Shown: one piece after another, positions 17,563 through 31,825 of the stretch
Layout of the letters: every line of letters begins with the position of its first letter
Numbering within the stretch: the first letter of the stretch is position 1
NCBI RefSeq assembly: GCF_000517545.1
Contig: NZ_BAIV01000009.1
Location: forward strand, 109,128-173,127
Length of the DNA stretch: 64,000 nucleotides
Source: Bacteroides reticulotermitis JCM 10512
GTDB lineage: Bacteria; Bacteroidota; Bacteroidia; Bacteroidales; Bacteroidaceae
Direction of reading: 5' to 3'
Notes under the pieces: model-generated
Seen by the model: only the letters and a program-made list of their open reading frames with translations
The model's database searches: none
Told to the model about the DNA's origin: nothing
Translations under genes and position numbers: made by a program

Positions 17563-19866
17563 CTATTGCATCGTGGTAAATACGAGAGCTGTATGGGCCG
17601 GAACAGTAACGGACTGATTTGTGCCCGAAACCGTTGTTTCTTGTCCGCTCAGGTAGTTAATCCAAGTGCGAAACCGGGAAAGAAACGATATATGTTTGCT
17701 CGGTGGTCGTGAAGTTACCTACTACAACCAGATTCTCCGTAGCAGTTGTGGAAGTGATAAAACGCCCGTCAGTCCAATCATTCGCTGTAACCTTCCAACT
17801 AAATGACGCACCGGTTTCAAACAAAGCCGGGTGATCTGTCCGAAGCTTCATCAACTTCGCATACGTATCATGCAAACCTTTCCGATTGGCATTGTCCAAG
17901 TATTCCCAATGAAGGGGTTTCTTACCTGTTCGTCCATTCTCTTCGATCGAAATGTCGTACCCCATCTCTCCGAACTGCCAGATCATCTTCGGACCGGGCA
18001 CCGTAAAGAAGAAAGCAGCATTCGCCGATAGTTGACTCATGCGTTTAGGCAAACTTGTATTTATCAGTTTAGATGTTGTCTGCAAATAAGAAGCACGTTC
18101 TTCATCGTGGCTTTCCATATATCCGATCCAACTGGGCGTTGTCTCATACAGTCCGTTGAAAGCACTGTTGTTAGACCACCCCATGGCAGATTGCGCATAA
18201 GCATTAGACATATTTCGCCACAGATACATACCATCCGCTGCCAATTCGTTCTCTTCGCGGGAGTCGCAGAAGTGTTCCAAGATCATGCAAGCATTCGGAT
18301 TGGCAGCTTTAACTGTTCCATAATAGTCTTTGAGAATGGCAATGCGGCTGGCATCATAATTAGAAGCTGTGCTTTCGGTCGAATTCTTCTGAGTAAATCC
18401 TTTAGTCAAGTCAAAGCGGAAGCCGTCAATCTTGTATTCATCGAGCAGGAACTTCAGATTACGCTTCACAAACTTACGCACCAGCGGACTCTCGTGATTG
18501 AAGTCATGGAATACACTGTACGGATGTGGGGCGCTAACATTGAAGTAAGGATTATTGGAAGTTGTTTGATTATTCTTGCTGTCCCAGTAGAGTTTGGCAA
18601 ACGGCATATTCCCGGTAGCATGGTTGTACACCACATCCAGAATCACCGCCATCCCCTTCTGATGACAAGCGTCAATAAACGCTTTATACATCTGCCGGGT
18701 TCCATACGCTTTGTCGAATGCAAAATAATAACAAGGGTTATACCCCAACTGTCATTCCCGTCGAACTCCTGCACAGGCATTAGTTCAATGGCATTCACAC
18801 CAAGCGCCTTTAGGTAATCAAGTTTTGCCATAGCTCCGTTTATATCTCCGGTGGCTGTGAAGTCGCGGAAAAGCATTTCGTAAATAACCAGTTTGCCGGC
18901 ATCCTTTATTTTAAAGTCAGCCACCTTCCAGGCATAAGTATCCTTTTGGATCTTAAAAACAGAAACAATGCCACGCCCACTTTCGGGATAAGTCTTACTC
19001 TCGGTATAGGTAGAAGCCGGAATATACGAATCGTTATCCGGGTCGAGTATCTTCTCAGCATAAGCATCGCCCAAGCGGATCTTCTCCCCACTCTTAGTAC
19101 CCACATAGTATTGGAAGGCATATTCCTTCGTTGCATTCAGTCCGGTTAAGGTAATCCACCAGCAACCGGCACTATTGTCACGCCACATCTGGCAGTTGGC
19201 CTCGTTCGTCAGCTTCCATTGGTTGAAATCGCCCACCACATGAGCGAAGTCTTTATGATTACCGGCTGTGTCTTTATCATACAACACCAAGGTAACGGTA
19301 GAGTTATCTACCACATTGATGCCTTCCTGCACACCCGCCGGAAGCGTTCCCTCTTTGATAGCTGCCGGTGTAAAGGCGGTATATTTTGTATCGGTAACAG
19401 TCACAAACGAATCATCTGTCAACCCTTTCTTGGTTCCGTCCGAACTACGGATTACAACGCCCAACTTCTGCACAGGGGTATCTTGGGAGCTAAACCATGC
19501 GCGCACAGAAGGTGACATTGTGATGCTCCACACGTTGTTTTCCTTCTTCGTCATCTTACACTTTGCCAGATTCACATCCCACTCCGCCGGCACATAAAGC
19601 CAGACACCTTCGTCCACCACGCCGGTATGCAGGTATACATCACCCGCATAGTTATAAAGTCCCGATGTGCTTGCCGCTTTGAACGTGATTGTAAGTGGCT
19701 GATCGGCGTCGGGCGATACCGGATTGATATTGATACCGTCTTTTAATTCTATTGGAGTTTCGGGATCCGGGTCCGGATCAGGCAGAATAGGATCGTCTGA
19801 ATCCGAGCACGCTCCGAATAAAAACAGCAATAAAGCCCAAAGAAGGTAGTTATTATATTTCTTCAT
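17563..19866 (-). CDS. Surface alpha-amylase/pullulanase-like GH13 lipoprotein, SusG position but different GH13 type (two frameshifts)
   Basis: The last gene of the sus operon, about 767 residues restored. It has a lipoprotein signal (LLFLFGAC), an acidic linker, an N-terminal starch-binding-like domain (about 50-150), a CBM48-like domain (about 175-290, DFNQWKL) and a GH13 barrel. The catalytic nucleophile is in GFRFDLTKG (about 483), the acid in MILEHF (about 527) and the transition-state aspartate in SHDEER (about 585). The domain order differs from classical SusG and matches the GH13_47-type amylase described for the B. ovatus sus locus (from memory). Frame breaks are at about 18740 (a G run) and about 17675; the true end with TWINYL...TTMQ is at 17563. 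It should cut bound starch at the cell surface. Confidence 0.82.
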
Positions 19867-19885
19867 ATCACATTGTCATTTTAAG

Positions 19886-19914
19886 AAAGGCCGCCTCACA
19901 AAAAGACGGCCTTT
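19886..19914 (-). promoter_or_regulatory. Intergenic hairpin between susF and the GH13 amylase gene
   Basis: AAAGGCCG (19886-19893) and CGGCCTTT (19907-19914) form an 8-bp perfect GC-rich stem within the 76-nt gap of the operon. There is no T-tract fitting a full terminator, so it is more likely an mRNA-stability or partial-attenuation element that sets amylase level against the binding proteins. Confidence 0.5.
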
Positions 19915-19942
19915 GGTTGTCATTTAATAGAATATAACGAAA

Positions 19943-21370
19943 CTATTTTATTTCACCCGTATTATCACCGAACTTCAGATAAACTTTCTGTCCCATTGTA
20001 CCTTCTACAGCTTCCTGATCGCTTCCGTTTCCACGGTAAGCAATCTTTCCTGCCAATACAATAAACTCAGTTTTCCACCAGTCCAGATTCTCTTTCGGGT
20101 GCACACAAATACGAACTTTATCACTTGCGCTAAATGCCGGCGAAACAAACTCTCCATCTGCTGTTGACGGAATAGTGAATAAGTCGTTCTCTGTCAGTTG
20201 TTCTGCCCAACCTCCCTTCGCAGTACCTCCTATCAGGTAAACATGCGGAGCATAGAAATCGACCGTTTTCTCATTACCTACAACAGATACATAAACCAAA
20301 TACCAGCCGGCTTTTCCTATTTTAATATTACCACCCGAATCACTCAATCCGGCACGCGAAATAGACTCTTCCGAGATCGTAACAAAACCAAAGTCATTTC
20401 CCCAACCAGCTTGCGGAGCAAACTTCACTTCTTCATCAATATCAAAATGGTAAATCCCCCAGAATGTACCCTTGGTACTATTTACCGGAACAAATGGTAT
20501 CCAAGCACCTCCCCAACCATATCCGCTACCGGTCATATAGAGTTCGGATGGAGCACTATTGTCTTTTACGGTATAGCGATAGTTCGTAACATCTAAAGTT
20601 ATCTTCATTTTGCCTGCGGCATGTATTTTAATAGCTTGGGCATTGTCCCAGTATATAAAATTTTCTTCCGATGTATCACCATCCACATTGCTTCCCAGAG
20701 CCTTAGTCCAGTCTATCTCGTCCGTTATTGCAGCAGCAGGAAATATCTTAAAGTTTTGATCTTCCAACTCTGTTTCAACCTCTAGCGTATAGAAGTTTTC
20801 CTTTGTCGGATCTTTGGTCATAGCTAAAGCACCCTCAGCATTCCAACCTCTAAAGTCGCCAACTATATAATATCCAACGGGATCAACCTCGGGAGTGGGT
20901 GCAGGCTTTAGCTTAATAGCCAACTCGTTACCAGAAAGTAGAATGGCCTCTCCATTTGAAGCAATTGCCACCGCTTTAAGCGTAAGTTTCAACTCTCGCT
21001 CTACACTGGCGCGACTTTGATAAGCCAGTTGAGTTACACTATCCAGTTGAGCCAAAGATACTTTCATAACATCAGCCTCTTGAGTAAAAGGTAGCGTATA
21101 AGTATCATTCAAAGTTACTGATTTGAACGAGATCACACTCCCTTTATCAGCAGTGGACGATACTAACTTAACTATTTCTACAGAATCAGCGGTAGCTGTT
21201 CCCATATCGATGTTAGCATCTTTACCAGCAGCAAACACAGCGGTCATCTGTGAAGTTGCATCTTCCTGGGGATTGGACTGGGGGTCAGCCCAGTCCTTAT
21301 AATCTTCATTACATGCGGATAGTCCTGCCATTGCCAGAAACATTCCTACGTATATCAATTGTTTTTTCAT
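19943..21370 (-). CDS. susF: Surface starch-binding lipoprotein SusF
   Basis: 475 residues, close to the roughly 485 of the B. thetaiotaomicron protein. The lipoprotein signal ends AGLSAC. A first Ig-like domain (about 25-155) is followed by three starch-binding modules in a row, starting near VGYYIVGDFRGW (165), ELYMTGSGYGWGG (275) and HVYLIGGTAKGGW (375). Each has the aromatic residues used to hold helical starch. It has no catalytic residues; in the model system it is held on the cell surface and raises affinity for starch. Its third module is clearly related to the last module of SusE. It lies 26 nt after susE. Confidence 0.88.
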   Translation of the reverse strand: MKKQLIYVGMFLAMAGLSACNEDYKDWADPQSNPQEDATSQMTAVFAAGKDANIDMGTATADSVEIVKLVSSTADKGSVISFKSVTLNDTYTLPFTQEADVMKVSLAQLDSVTQLAYQSRASVERELKLTLKAVAIASNGEAILLSGNELAIKLKPAPTPEVDPVGYYIVGDFRGWNAEGALAMTKDPTKENFYTLEVETELEDQNFKIFPAAAITDEIDWTKALGSNVDGDTSEENFIYWDNAQAIKIHAAGKMKITLDVTNYRYTVKDNSAPSELYMTGSGYGWGGAWIPFVPVNSTKGTFWGIYHFDIDEEVKFAPQAGWGNDFGFVTISEESISRAGLSDSGGNIKIGKAGWYLVYVSVVGNEKTVDFYAPHVYLIGGTAKGGWAEQLTENDLFTIPSTADGEFVSPAFSASDKVRICVHPKENLDWWKTEFIVLAGKIAYRGNGSDQEAVEGTMGQKVYLKFGDNTGEIK

Positions 21371-21395
21371 GTTGAATCTCTAGTTTTAAGATTAA

Positions 21396-22559
21396 TTACT
21401 GCAATTTTCCCGTACCGGTAGTAAAGTTCAGAAGAATGACATTACCGACTACAGGTTGTACAGAGTACTCGGCTCCCATATCACTGCTCCAGCTCGTACC
21501 TATATTGTTATTTTCGCGATAGAAAATTGTACCGTTATGAAGTGTAAACTCAGTTCTCCACCAGTCTATATCGGTCTTTACACACAAACGAGCTTCACCG
21601 GTAGCGATCGTGGCAGGGGAAACGAAATCTCCATCCGCCTGAGTTGGTATAGTAAACTTCCAATTTTCATTGTATTCCCATACTCCACCATTCGTTTCAC
21701 CGAACAAATATACTTCACCCGGATAGAACATAATATCAAATCCATACTCACTACCTTTTACGGCCACTTTGATATAAACGGTGTACCAGCCGGCTGTCGG
21801 AACAAGTATATTGCCATTACTAGCTGCCGTCAAACCGGAGTTTGCTTTGTCTTCCAACTTAACACGGGTATCATCTCCACCTATATATTCATTCTCTTTC
21901 GTACCGAACTTGAATTCTGCATTCTCTTCAAAATAGACCAATGCCCAGAACTGACCGTTTAGTCCAGATGCCTTTGCCATAGGCTTCCATACACTCCAAT
22001 TGTTCAACATTGAACCAACGAGTAACATATTCTCAGGCAATTCCAATGTCTTTTCATTGGTACCCAATACGTTCATTCCGATCACATTCGATAAGCATAC
22101 TCCCTTATTGCTACCTGTTATAAATGCTTTTAAACGAACGGATATACTTACCGGCTCTGACGGAAGAGGTTGTCCTTCGTTCTTTACCGACCATAGCTCT
22201 AAAAGAGCAGCATTCATATCGGAAGCAACCACTTCCATTTTAGCTGTAGAGTACAAGGTTTCCAATGAAGCATAGTTTGCTTTGGCATCACTTGTTTCTT
22301 CCGTAAACTCCGAATCCAATGATATCTGAACCGTATAAGTGGTGGAAGCCGGAAAACCATAATCAGGTTGTGAGCAAGTTAGTTCCACGCTTTTGCCATT
22401 CTTCAGGTCGTATACATTATTGACCGCATACGGCGGCACATTTAATACAAATGAAGTCGGCTCATTCAATATCGGATTACTCTCATCATCCGTTTCGCAT
22501 GCAGTGAACATCGGCAAAGCGAATACTCCGAGTAGCAATATGTTGAATATCTTTTTCAT
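21396..22559 (-). CDS. susE: Surface starch-binding lipoprotein SusE
   Basis: About 387 residues, the same size as the B. thetaiotaomicron protein. The lipoprotein signal ends PMFTAC. The N-terminal SusE domain (about 30-150, Ig-like) is followed by two starch-binding modules beginning near NMLLVGSMLNNW (175) and VYLFGETNGGVW (285). The C-terminal module shares FTIP-x-x-ADG-x-FVSPA and DWW-x-TEF with the last SusF module. It is non-catalytic and acts beside SusC/D at the cell surface. I chose the ATG at 22559 (MKKIFN); an ATG three codons upstream is also possible. Confidence 0.87.
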   Translation of the reverse strand: MKKIFNILLLGVFALPMFTACETDDESNPILNEPTSFVLNVPPYAVNNVYDLKNGKSVELTCSQPDYGFPASTTYTVQISLDSEFTEETSDAKANYASLETLYSTAKMEVVASDMNAALLELWSVKNEGQPLPSEPVSISVRLKAFITGSNKGVCLSNVIGMNVLGTNEKTLELPENMLLVGSMLNNWSVWKPMAKASGLNGQFWALVYFEENAEFKFGTKENEYIGGDDTRVKLEDKANSGLTAASNGNILVPTAGWYTVYIKVAVKGSEYGFDIMFYPGEVYLFGETNGGVWEYNENWKFTIPTQADGDFVSPATIATGEARLCVKTDIDWWRTEFTLHNGTIFYRENNNIGTSWSSDMGAEYSVQPVVGNVILLNFTTGTGKLQ

Positions 22560-22596
22560 AATATACATACTTTTAATGTTAATTCTAAACGACTAA

Positions 22597-24254
22597 TTAA
22601 TATCCTGTATTCTGCGTCATATTCCTATTATTGTTCAAATCCGAAACAGGAATAGGATAAACATTGTAGAACGAAGATACGGAAGTACCATTCTGTACAC
22701 CACCTTTCCAGTCCCAGAGATATTTACTGGTCGTATACATACCGAAGCGGACCAGATCCGAACGACGACGTCCTTCCAGATAAAACTCACGAGACCACTC
22801 ATCGATAAGCTCTCTTTCTGTCAATGTCTGAATTTGTTTCGTACAATTAGCACGCTCACGAAGTTTCTTGATATCTGCCAACGCACCATCTTCTCCTAAG
22901 CGGAACAATGCTTCTGCACGAGTCAGATAAGCTTCAGCCAGACGGAACAAAGGAATATCCGTATCCGGGAATTCGGCATGATGGGTTGCACCTCCGTCCG
23001 AACGGATATTTTGCCATTTTACGATAGACAATCCATCAGTAAATGTAGTAATGGCGTCTGTCTTAATTTTACGAATACCTCCACCGATACCGGAGTAAAA
23101 TAGAGCTCGATCATCACCTGCTGCTTGAATCATATCAACAGTCCGAGTTCCGTATTGCTCATCAAAAGCATCTATCTTCTCATCGGAACTAAGTTCACCT
23201 GCTCCTGGCTTTTCAACATTGCCAGGCAACATAGGTACATTTTCCAGATTGGGGAAGAACTTCTGAATCAAGGCTGCACGGGCAAAGATACAACTCCATC
23301 CATTGGTAGTTCCTATACGTGGCATTCCGGCTATACGCGTAGCATTGATAACACAAGACGAACCACTATGGCTGCGAATTTTCACTCCGTCTTGGCGGAT
23401 AGGGAAAATAATTTCCTGCATAGCTTTGGCATTCTCATCGTTATCAGCCATAAAGAGTGCATCGTACCGAGGAGATAATTCATAACTCGATTCAATCACT
23501 TTGGTAGAGAAATCTCTGGCTTGTCCATAGTCTGCCTGTCCGGTATAAACTTCCGCATTCAGATACAAACGGGCACGCAATAACCAGTTGGCTACTTTAT
23601 CTGCGCGACCGAAAGGTGCCTGACGAGGCTCATACATATCCACTTCACACTCCTTCAACTCATTCTGTATGTAGCTATATAGGTCACTTCCCTTCTTCTC
23701 TATTGGAAGTTCGTTGTTGAAATGTTCTTTAAAAGGAGCCTTTCCGAACAAATCGAGGAAGTAGGAATAATGCAATGCACGCAAGAAGCGTACCTCAGCA
23801 CGTTGACGCAGTGACTCCGCATCTGTTTTACCCTCTGTATTATCCAAGAAAAAGTTTAGCTGAGTAATGTTATAACCCAGACGGTATATACCCATTCGGT
23901 ACGTTGACTTGAAGAGTTCCAGGCTATATTCGTATACTGCGGGATGTCCACATTTTCCTGCCATGCCCATACACACTCGTCAGACGATAGCTCGTTGCAA
24001 TTAAAGATGGTACGATAGAAACCGGACTCTCCTTCATCCTGTCCATCCAAGTCAGCAGAGCCGGCGGGTCCCTGTTGCCCGGTTACTCCCAATAAAGCAT
24101 AGGTTTTTACAAACACCGAATTTTGATCAAAGCTCCCACTAGCCTGAGGATCGATCGGGCTGATGTCCAAGTTATTGATGCACGAGGCTGTTCCCAACAT
24201 AGCAGAAACAATCAGTGCAACTGATAATGTCTTTTTTATATATCTTGCTTTCAT
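22597..24254 (-). CDS. susD: Starch-binding outer-membrane lipoprotein SusD (frameshifted)
   Basis: About 552 residues restored, as in the model SusD (551). The lipoprotein signal ends LGTASC, followed by NNLDISPIDP, the usual SusD start. The helical TPR scaffold (LNFFLDNT, RAEVRFLRALHYSYFLDLFG) and the C-terminal RagB/SusD domain (RLAEAYLTRAEALFRLG...EWSREFYLEGRRRSDLVRFG) are clear. It acts as a lid on the SusC barrel and binds starch helices. The N-terminal 120 residues and the rest are in different frames, joined near 23885 (sequence WVY-then-RLGYN); this is probably one base error. It lies 22 nt after susC. Confidence 0.9.
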
Positions 24255-24276
24255 AATTATTCTGATTTAGTTACGA

Positions 24277-27200
24277 TTAGAACTGAAGACTTAAACCCAA
24301 CAAGAAACTCATCGCTCTTGGATAAGGATTGTTGTCTATACCACTTCTCACTTCGGGGTCAAGTCCCTTATATTTAGTTATAATAAATGGGTTCTGAACA
24401 GTTGCGTAAATACGTCCGCCAATCCCTTTATACCCGTTATAATTAAACAAATCAGCGAATGTATAACCAAGGGTAATATTATCACAACGTACAAAAGACG
24501 CATTCCGGACAAAGTAATCACTCATCGCATAGTCACCTGCACCGGTAAAGCCCAAGGCTACCGCTTCGGCAGTTGTATTCGAATACGCGTTATTTGAATA
24601 CAGTCCGGTAGTACTTACATTAGCCCTATTGCTCAAGAAATCATAATACACATAGTTATTCAAACTTGCCCGAAGAGCAAAACTGAAATCCCAGTCCTTA
24701 TAAAGCATCTTTGAGGTTAATCCCATCATGACATCAGCGGCCGGTTTCTTATACATGTATTTATCGGCACTGTTTATTTTGCCATCACCATTACGGTCTA
24801 CAAACATATTCTCAATCGGTTTTCCGTTCGCGTCATACACTTGTTGATATACGTAATATGAGTTGGCAGCATACCCAACTTTGTTGGCTTGTATCTTGGT
24901 ATTGTTACCTCTGGAGATCTTATCACCTGTCTCTACATAATAATCACTATCGTCTCCACCGGTCAATTTGGTAATCTCATTATGATTCCAAGTCACGTTA
25001 TAGGTTAGATCCCACGTGAAATTCTTCGTTACCACAGGCTTTGCGTTTATCGAGAATTCCAATCCATAATTCTTTAGCGAACCGATATTTTGCATCATTT
25101 GCGCATTAAAGTTCGTTCCTACCGGAATCTTCACTGTGTTCAGCAAATCATCTGTTTTACGATAATACCCGTCTACAGCACCTGCAATCCGGCCATTCAG
25201 GAAACCGAAGTCCAAACCGGCATTCCAGGTCGTTGTTTTTTCCCATTTCAAATCCTGGTTAAATGCCTTCGGACGCAAGGTCGGATAATAGACATCTCCA
25301 AACGCATATTGAGCATAATCATTGCTACTTATATAGAGAGGTAGATAAGCAAAATCGTCACCTATATCCTGCTGTCCGGTAATACCCCATCCTAAACGGA
25401 GTTTCAAATCGGAGAGATAATTGATATCTTTCAGGAAATTTTCTTCCTTTATCTTCCATCCTAAAGCTAGTGACGGGAATGTTCCCCAACGATTATCTTC
25501 CGAGAAGCGCGAAGAACCATCAAAGCGCATGGTGAAAGTAAGCAGGTAGCGATTTAATAAAGTGTAATTCAATCGCCCAAAATAAGAAACAAGTGTATTC
25601 CGGGTCGCATAAGCTGTTTGTTGACGCAAAGAGGCGTCAACAGCTTCTCCTTTATAATAATCCCAACCTTGCCCTTCATCAAATCCATTGCGATGAAAGT
25701 GTTGTTCCTCTCCACCGATCATTACATCAAAGTCGTGAGAACCTAAAGACTTAATATACTGAGCGTAGATGTTATAGGAAAGATTATATTTATATTGTGT
25801 CGCGGAACCGTCCCAACCATAATAGTTGTTAGAAAACGAATATGGAGAAACCAGCGTCGTTTGAGTACCTTCCGCATATTCACCACCCACACTGGCATGT
25901 ACATGAATGTCTGGGAAGAAGTGCAACTTGTAATCAACATCTACATTTCCAACAAAGTCATTACTATTCGCTTTGTCATTCCTTAACTCCAATGCAGCCA
26001 AAGGGTTTTGAGCTGATTGTTTATTCACCGTATATTTCCATTCCGGATCACTAAAACCTGAACTATTCAGTATATTCTGCCAATAACCTCCGGTAAATTG
26101 GTAAGCTTCACCACTATCATAAACAGGACGTGTAGGATCGGCAGCAAGTGCCCCACCAATTGCAGCGCCAGTATCGGCATAACGGTTTTTACCGTTCATA
26201 TATTTAGCGTTGATATTGAACTTCAAATAGTCGTTAAAGAACGAAGGAGACAGACTAATAGAAGCCGTCAGACGTTGAAAATTAGAAGTTTTCACAATAC
26301 CACTATCATTCGTGTACCCTAAGGAGATACGATATGGCACATTCTTAAACCCACCGGTTACAGATACGTGGTGGTCAGTACTTACAGATGTGCGGAAAAT
26401 CTGATCTTGCCAGTCTGTATTGGCTGTACCTAGTTCTGTAGGAAGTTTCCCACCCCATAACTCAGATGCGTAAGCCCGATACTCATCACCGGATAATACA
26501 TCATAACGTTTCTGAGTGGTAGATAAACTGACATAACCGTTATAGCTGACTTTAGGTGCTTGTTTCCCTTGACCTTTTTTAGTGGTTATAATGATTACTC
26601 CATTGGAAGCACGCGAACCATAGATCGCAGTTGCCGAAGCGTCTTTTAATACGGTAAATGTTTCGATATCGGCAGGGTTTACCATTGACAGACCGTTCGA
26701 CATACCTTTGATACCCTGATTATCGATAGCCAAACCGTCGATTACGATCAACGGATCATTGCTGGCATTCAACGAAGATCCTCCACGAATGCGGATCTGT
26801 GAACCTGCGCCCGGGGTTCCGTCATTCGAGATAACACTCACACCGGCAACTTTACCGGCTAACATATCTTGTGCGTTTGTCGTAATACCTTTGCTCAACT
26901 CATCCGGTTTGATGGCTGTAACGGAACCTGTTGCATCGTTCTTCTTAACGGTACCATAACCGATAACCACTACATCTTGCAGTAATTGTGAGTCGTCTTT
27001 CAACGTTACATTCACAACCGGGGCAGCAGCCAATTCCACAGCCTGGTAGCCTACAAATGAAATTACAAGAACAGCCCCTCGATCGGTCTTCAACTGGAAG
27101 TTACCATCGAAGTCGGTGATAACTCCGCTTTTTGTACCTTTCACCAGTACATTAGCACCGATTATCGGTTCGCCAGTTGCGTCTTTTACATGCCCCTTCA

Positions 27201-27288
27201 CCGTTATTTGCTGGGCAAAAGCTCCGACGGAAAGGAATAACCCTACCATGATCATGAGTAGGGATCTCAACATAAATTTCTTTTTCAT
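24277..27288 (-). CDS. susC: TonB-dependent starch-oligosaccharide transporter SusC
   Basis: An intact 1003-residue outer-membrane receptor. A signal peptide (to AFAQQ) is followed by a carboxypeptidase-like extension (about 25-110), the TonB-box region and plug (SusC signature around 190-235, ATAIYGSRASNGVIIITTKKG), and a 22-strand barrel ending in SLQF. It imports malto-oligosaccharides using TonB energy together with the SusD lid. The gap to susB is about 160 nt and contains a hairpin (GATAAGGG/CCCTTATC, about 27396-27424), which may mark a processing or attenuation point that favours susC. No perfect promoter box was found in that gap. Confidence 0.95.
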   Translation of the reverse strand: MKKKFMLRSLLMIMVGLFLSVGAFAQQITVKGHVKDATGEPIIGANVLVKGTKSGVITDFDGNFQLKTDRGAVLVISFVGYQAVELAAAPVVNVTLKDDSQLLQDVVVIGYGTVKKNDATGSVTAIKPDELSKGITTNAQDMLAGKVAGVSVISNDGTPGAGSQIRIRGGSSLNASNDPLIVIDGLAIDNQGIKGMSNGLSMVNPADIETFTVLKDASATAIYGSRASNGVIIITTKKGQGKQAPKVSYNGYVSLSTTQKRYDVLSGDEYRAYASELWGGKLPTELGTANTDWQDQIFRTSVSTDHHVSVTGGFKNVPYRISLGYTNDSGIVKTSNFQRLTASISLSPSFFNDYLKFNINAKYMNGKNRYADTGAAIGGALAADPTRPVYDSGEAYQFTGGYWQNILNSSGFSDPEWKYTVNKQSAQNPLAALELRNDKANSNDFVGNVDVDYKLHFFPDIHVHASVGGEYAEGTQTTLVSPYSFSNNYYGWDGSATQYKYNLSYNIYAQYIKSLGSHDFDVMIGGEEQHFHRNGFDEGQGWDYYKGEAVDASLRQQTAYATRNTLVSYFGRLNYTLLNRYLLTFTMRFDGSSRFSEDNRWGTFPSLALGWKIKEENFLKDINYLSDLKLRLGWGITGQQDIGDDFAYLPLYISSNDYAQYAFGDVYYPTLRPKAFNQDLKWEKTTTWNAGLDFGFLNGRIAGAVDGYYRKTDDLLNTVKIPVGTNFNAQMMQNIGSLKNYGLEFSINAKPVVTKNFTWDLTYNVTWNHNEITKLTGGDDSDYYVETGDKISRGNNTKIQANKVGYAANSYYVYQQVYDANGKPIENMFVDRNGDGKINSADKYMYKKPAADVMMGLTSKMLYKDWDFSFALRASLNNYVYYDFLSNRANVSTTGLYSNNAYSNTTAEAVALGFTGAGDYAMSDYFVRNASFVRCDNITLGYTFADLFNYNGYKGIGGRIYATVQNPFIITKYKGLDPEVRSGIDNNPYPRAMSFLLGLSLQF

Positions 27289-27446
27289 GTCCTTAATTTA
27301 AAGTTAATTTTCTACTTACAAACAATTTCTCTTAAAATACCTATCAAAAATGGAATTCCTAGCTGTTAGACTAGCTGAAAGGGTGGGGATAAGGGATTTT
27401 ATGCTCTTCTCCCTCCCCTTATCAACCAGTCAACGCCCTCTCTCAA

Positions 27447-29684
<2,238 letters not shown>

Positions 29685-29718
29685 TTACTCGTTTTTCATA
29701 GTCCTTTAGTGACTAGAA

Positions 29719-31574
<1,856 letters not shown>

Positions 31575-31603
31575 TTAATGTTTCGTGTCACATACTGGTA
31601 ATG

Positions 31604-31611
31604 CAAATATA
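31604..31611 (-). promoter_or_regulatory. -7 promoter box of susA and possible SusR site
   Basis: The minus strand reads TATATTTG, a perfect TAnnTTTG. Start near 31597, 35 nt before the susA ATG. A small inverted repeat ACTGC (31621-31625) / GCAGT (31635-31639) lies where a -33 element would be, with no TTTG there; an activator such as SusR may bind in this area. That last point is inference. Confidence 0.6.
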
Positions 31612-31795
31612 GACTTCTTAACTGCTCATTTCCGGCAGTAGAATAAAAAGTGAAGTATTTACAAGTAAACAAACGTTGATTACCAGCAAATTAACGACTA
31701 ATCAAGTAGGTGAAAATATAAGTCAAAATGAAGCAAAAGAGGCAAAATAAAGCGTTTTTTCATTGAAATAAATTACTATAATTAGAGAAAGTTTA

Positions 31796-31803
31796 TATCT
31801 TTG
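31796..31803 (+). promoter_or_regulatory. -7 promoter box of susR
   Basis: TATCTTTG is a perfect -7 element, with transcription expected to start near 31810, only about 16 nt before the susR ATG. No clear -33 element at 19 bp. The region between the two promoters is very AT-rich. Confidence 0.6.
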
Positions 31804-31825
31804 CAGTATACCTAATAAATAATGT

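Noticed and set aside
18032..18817. 261-codon open frame on the plus strand inside the GH13 amylase gene
   Set aside because: Complement of the catalytic barrel; no independent start signals.
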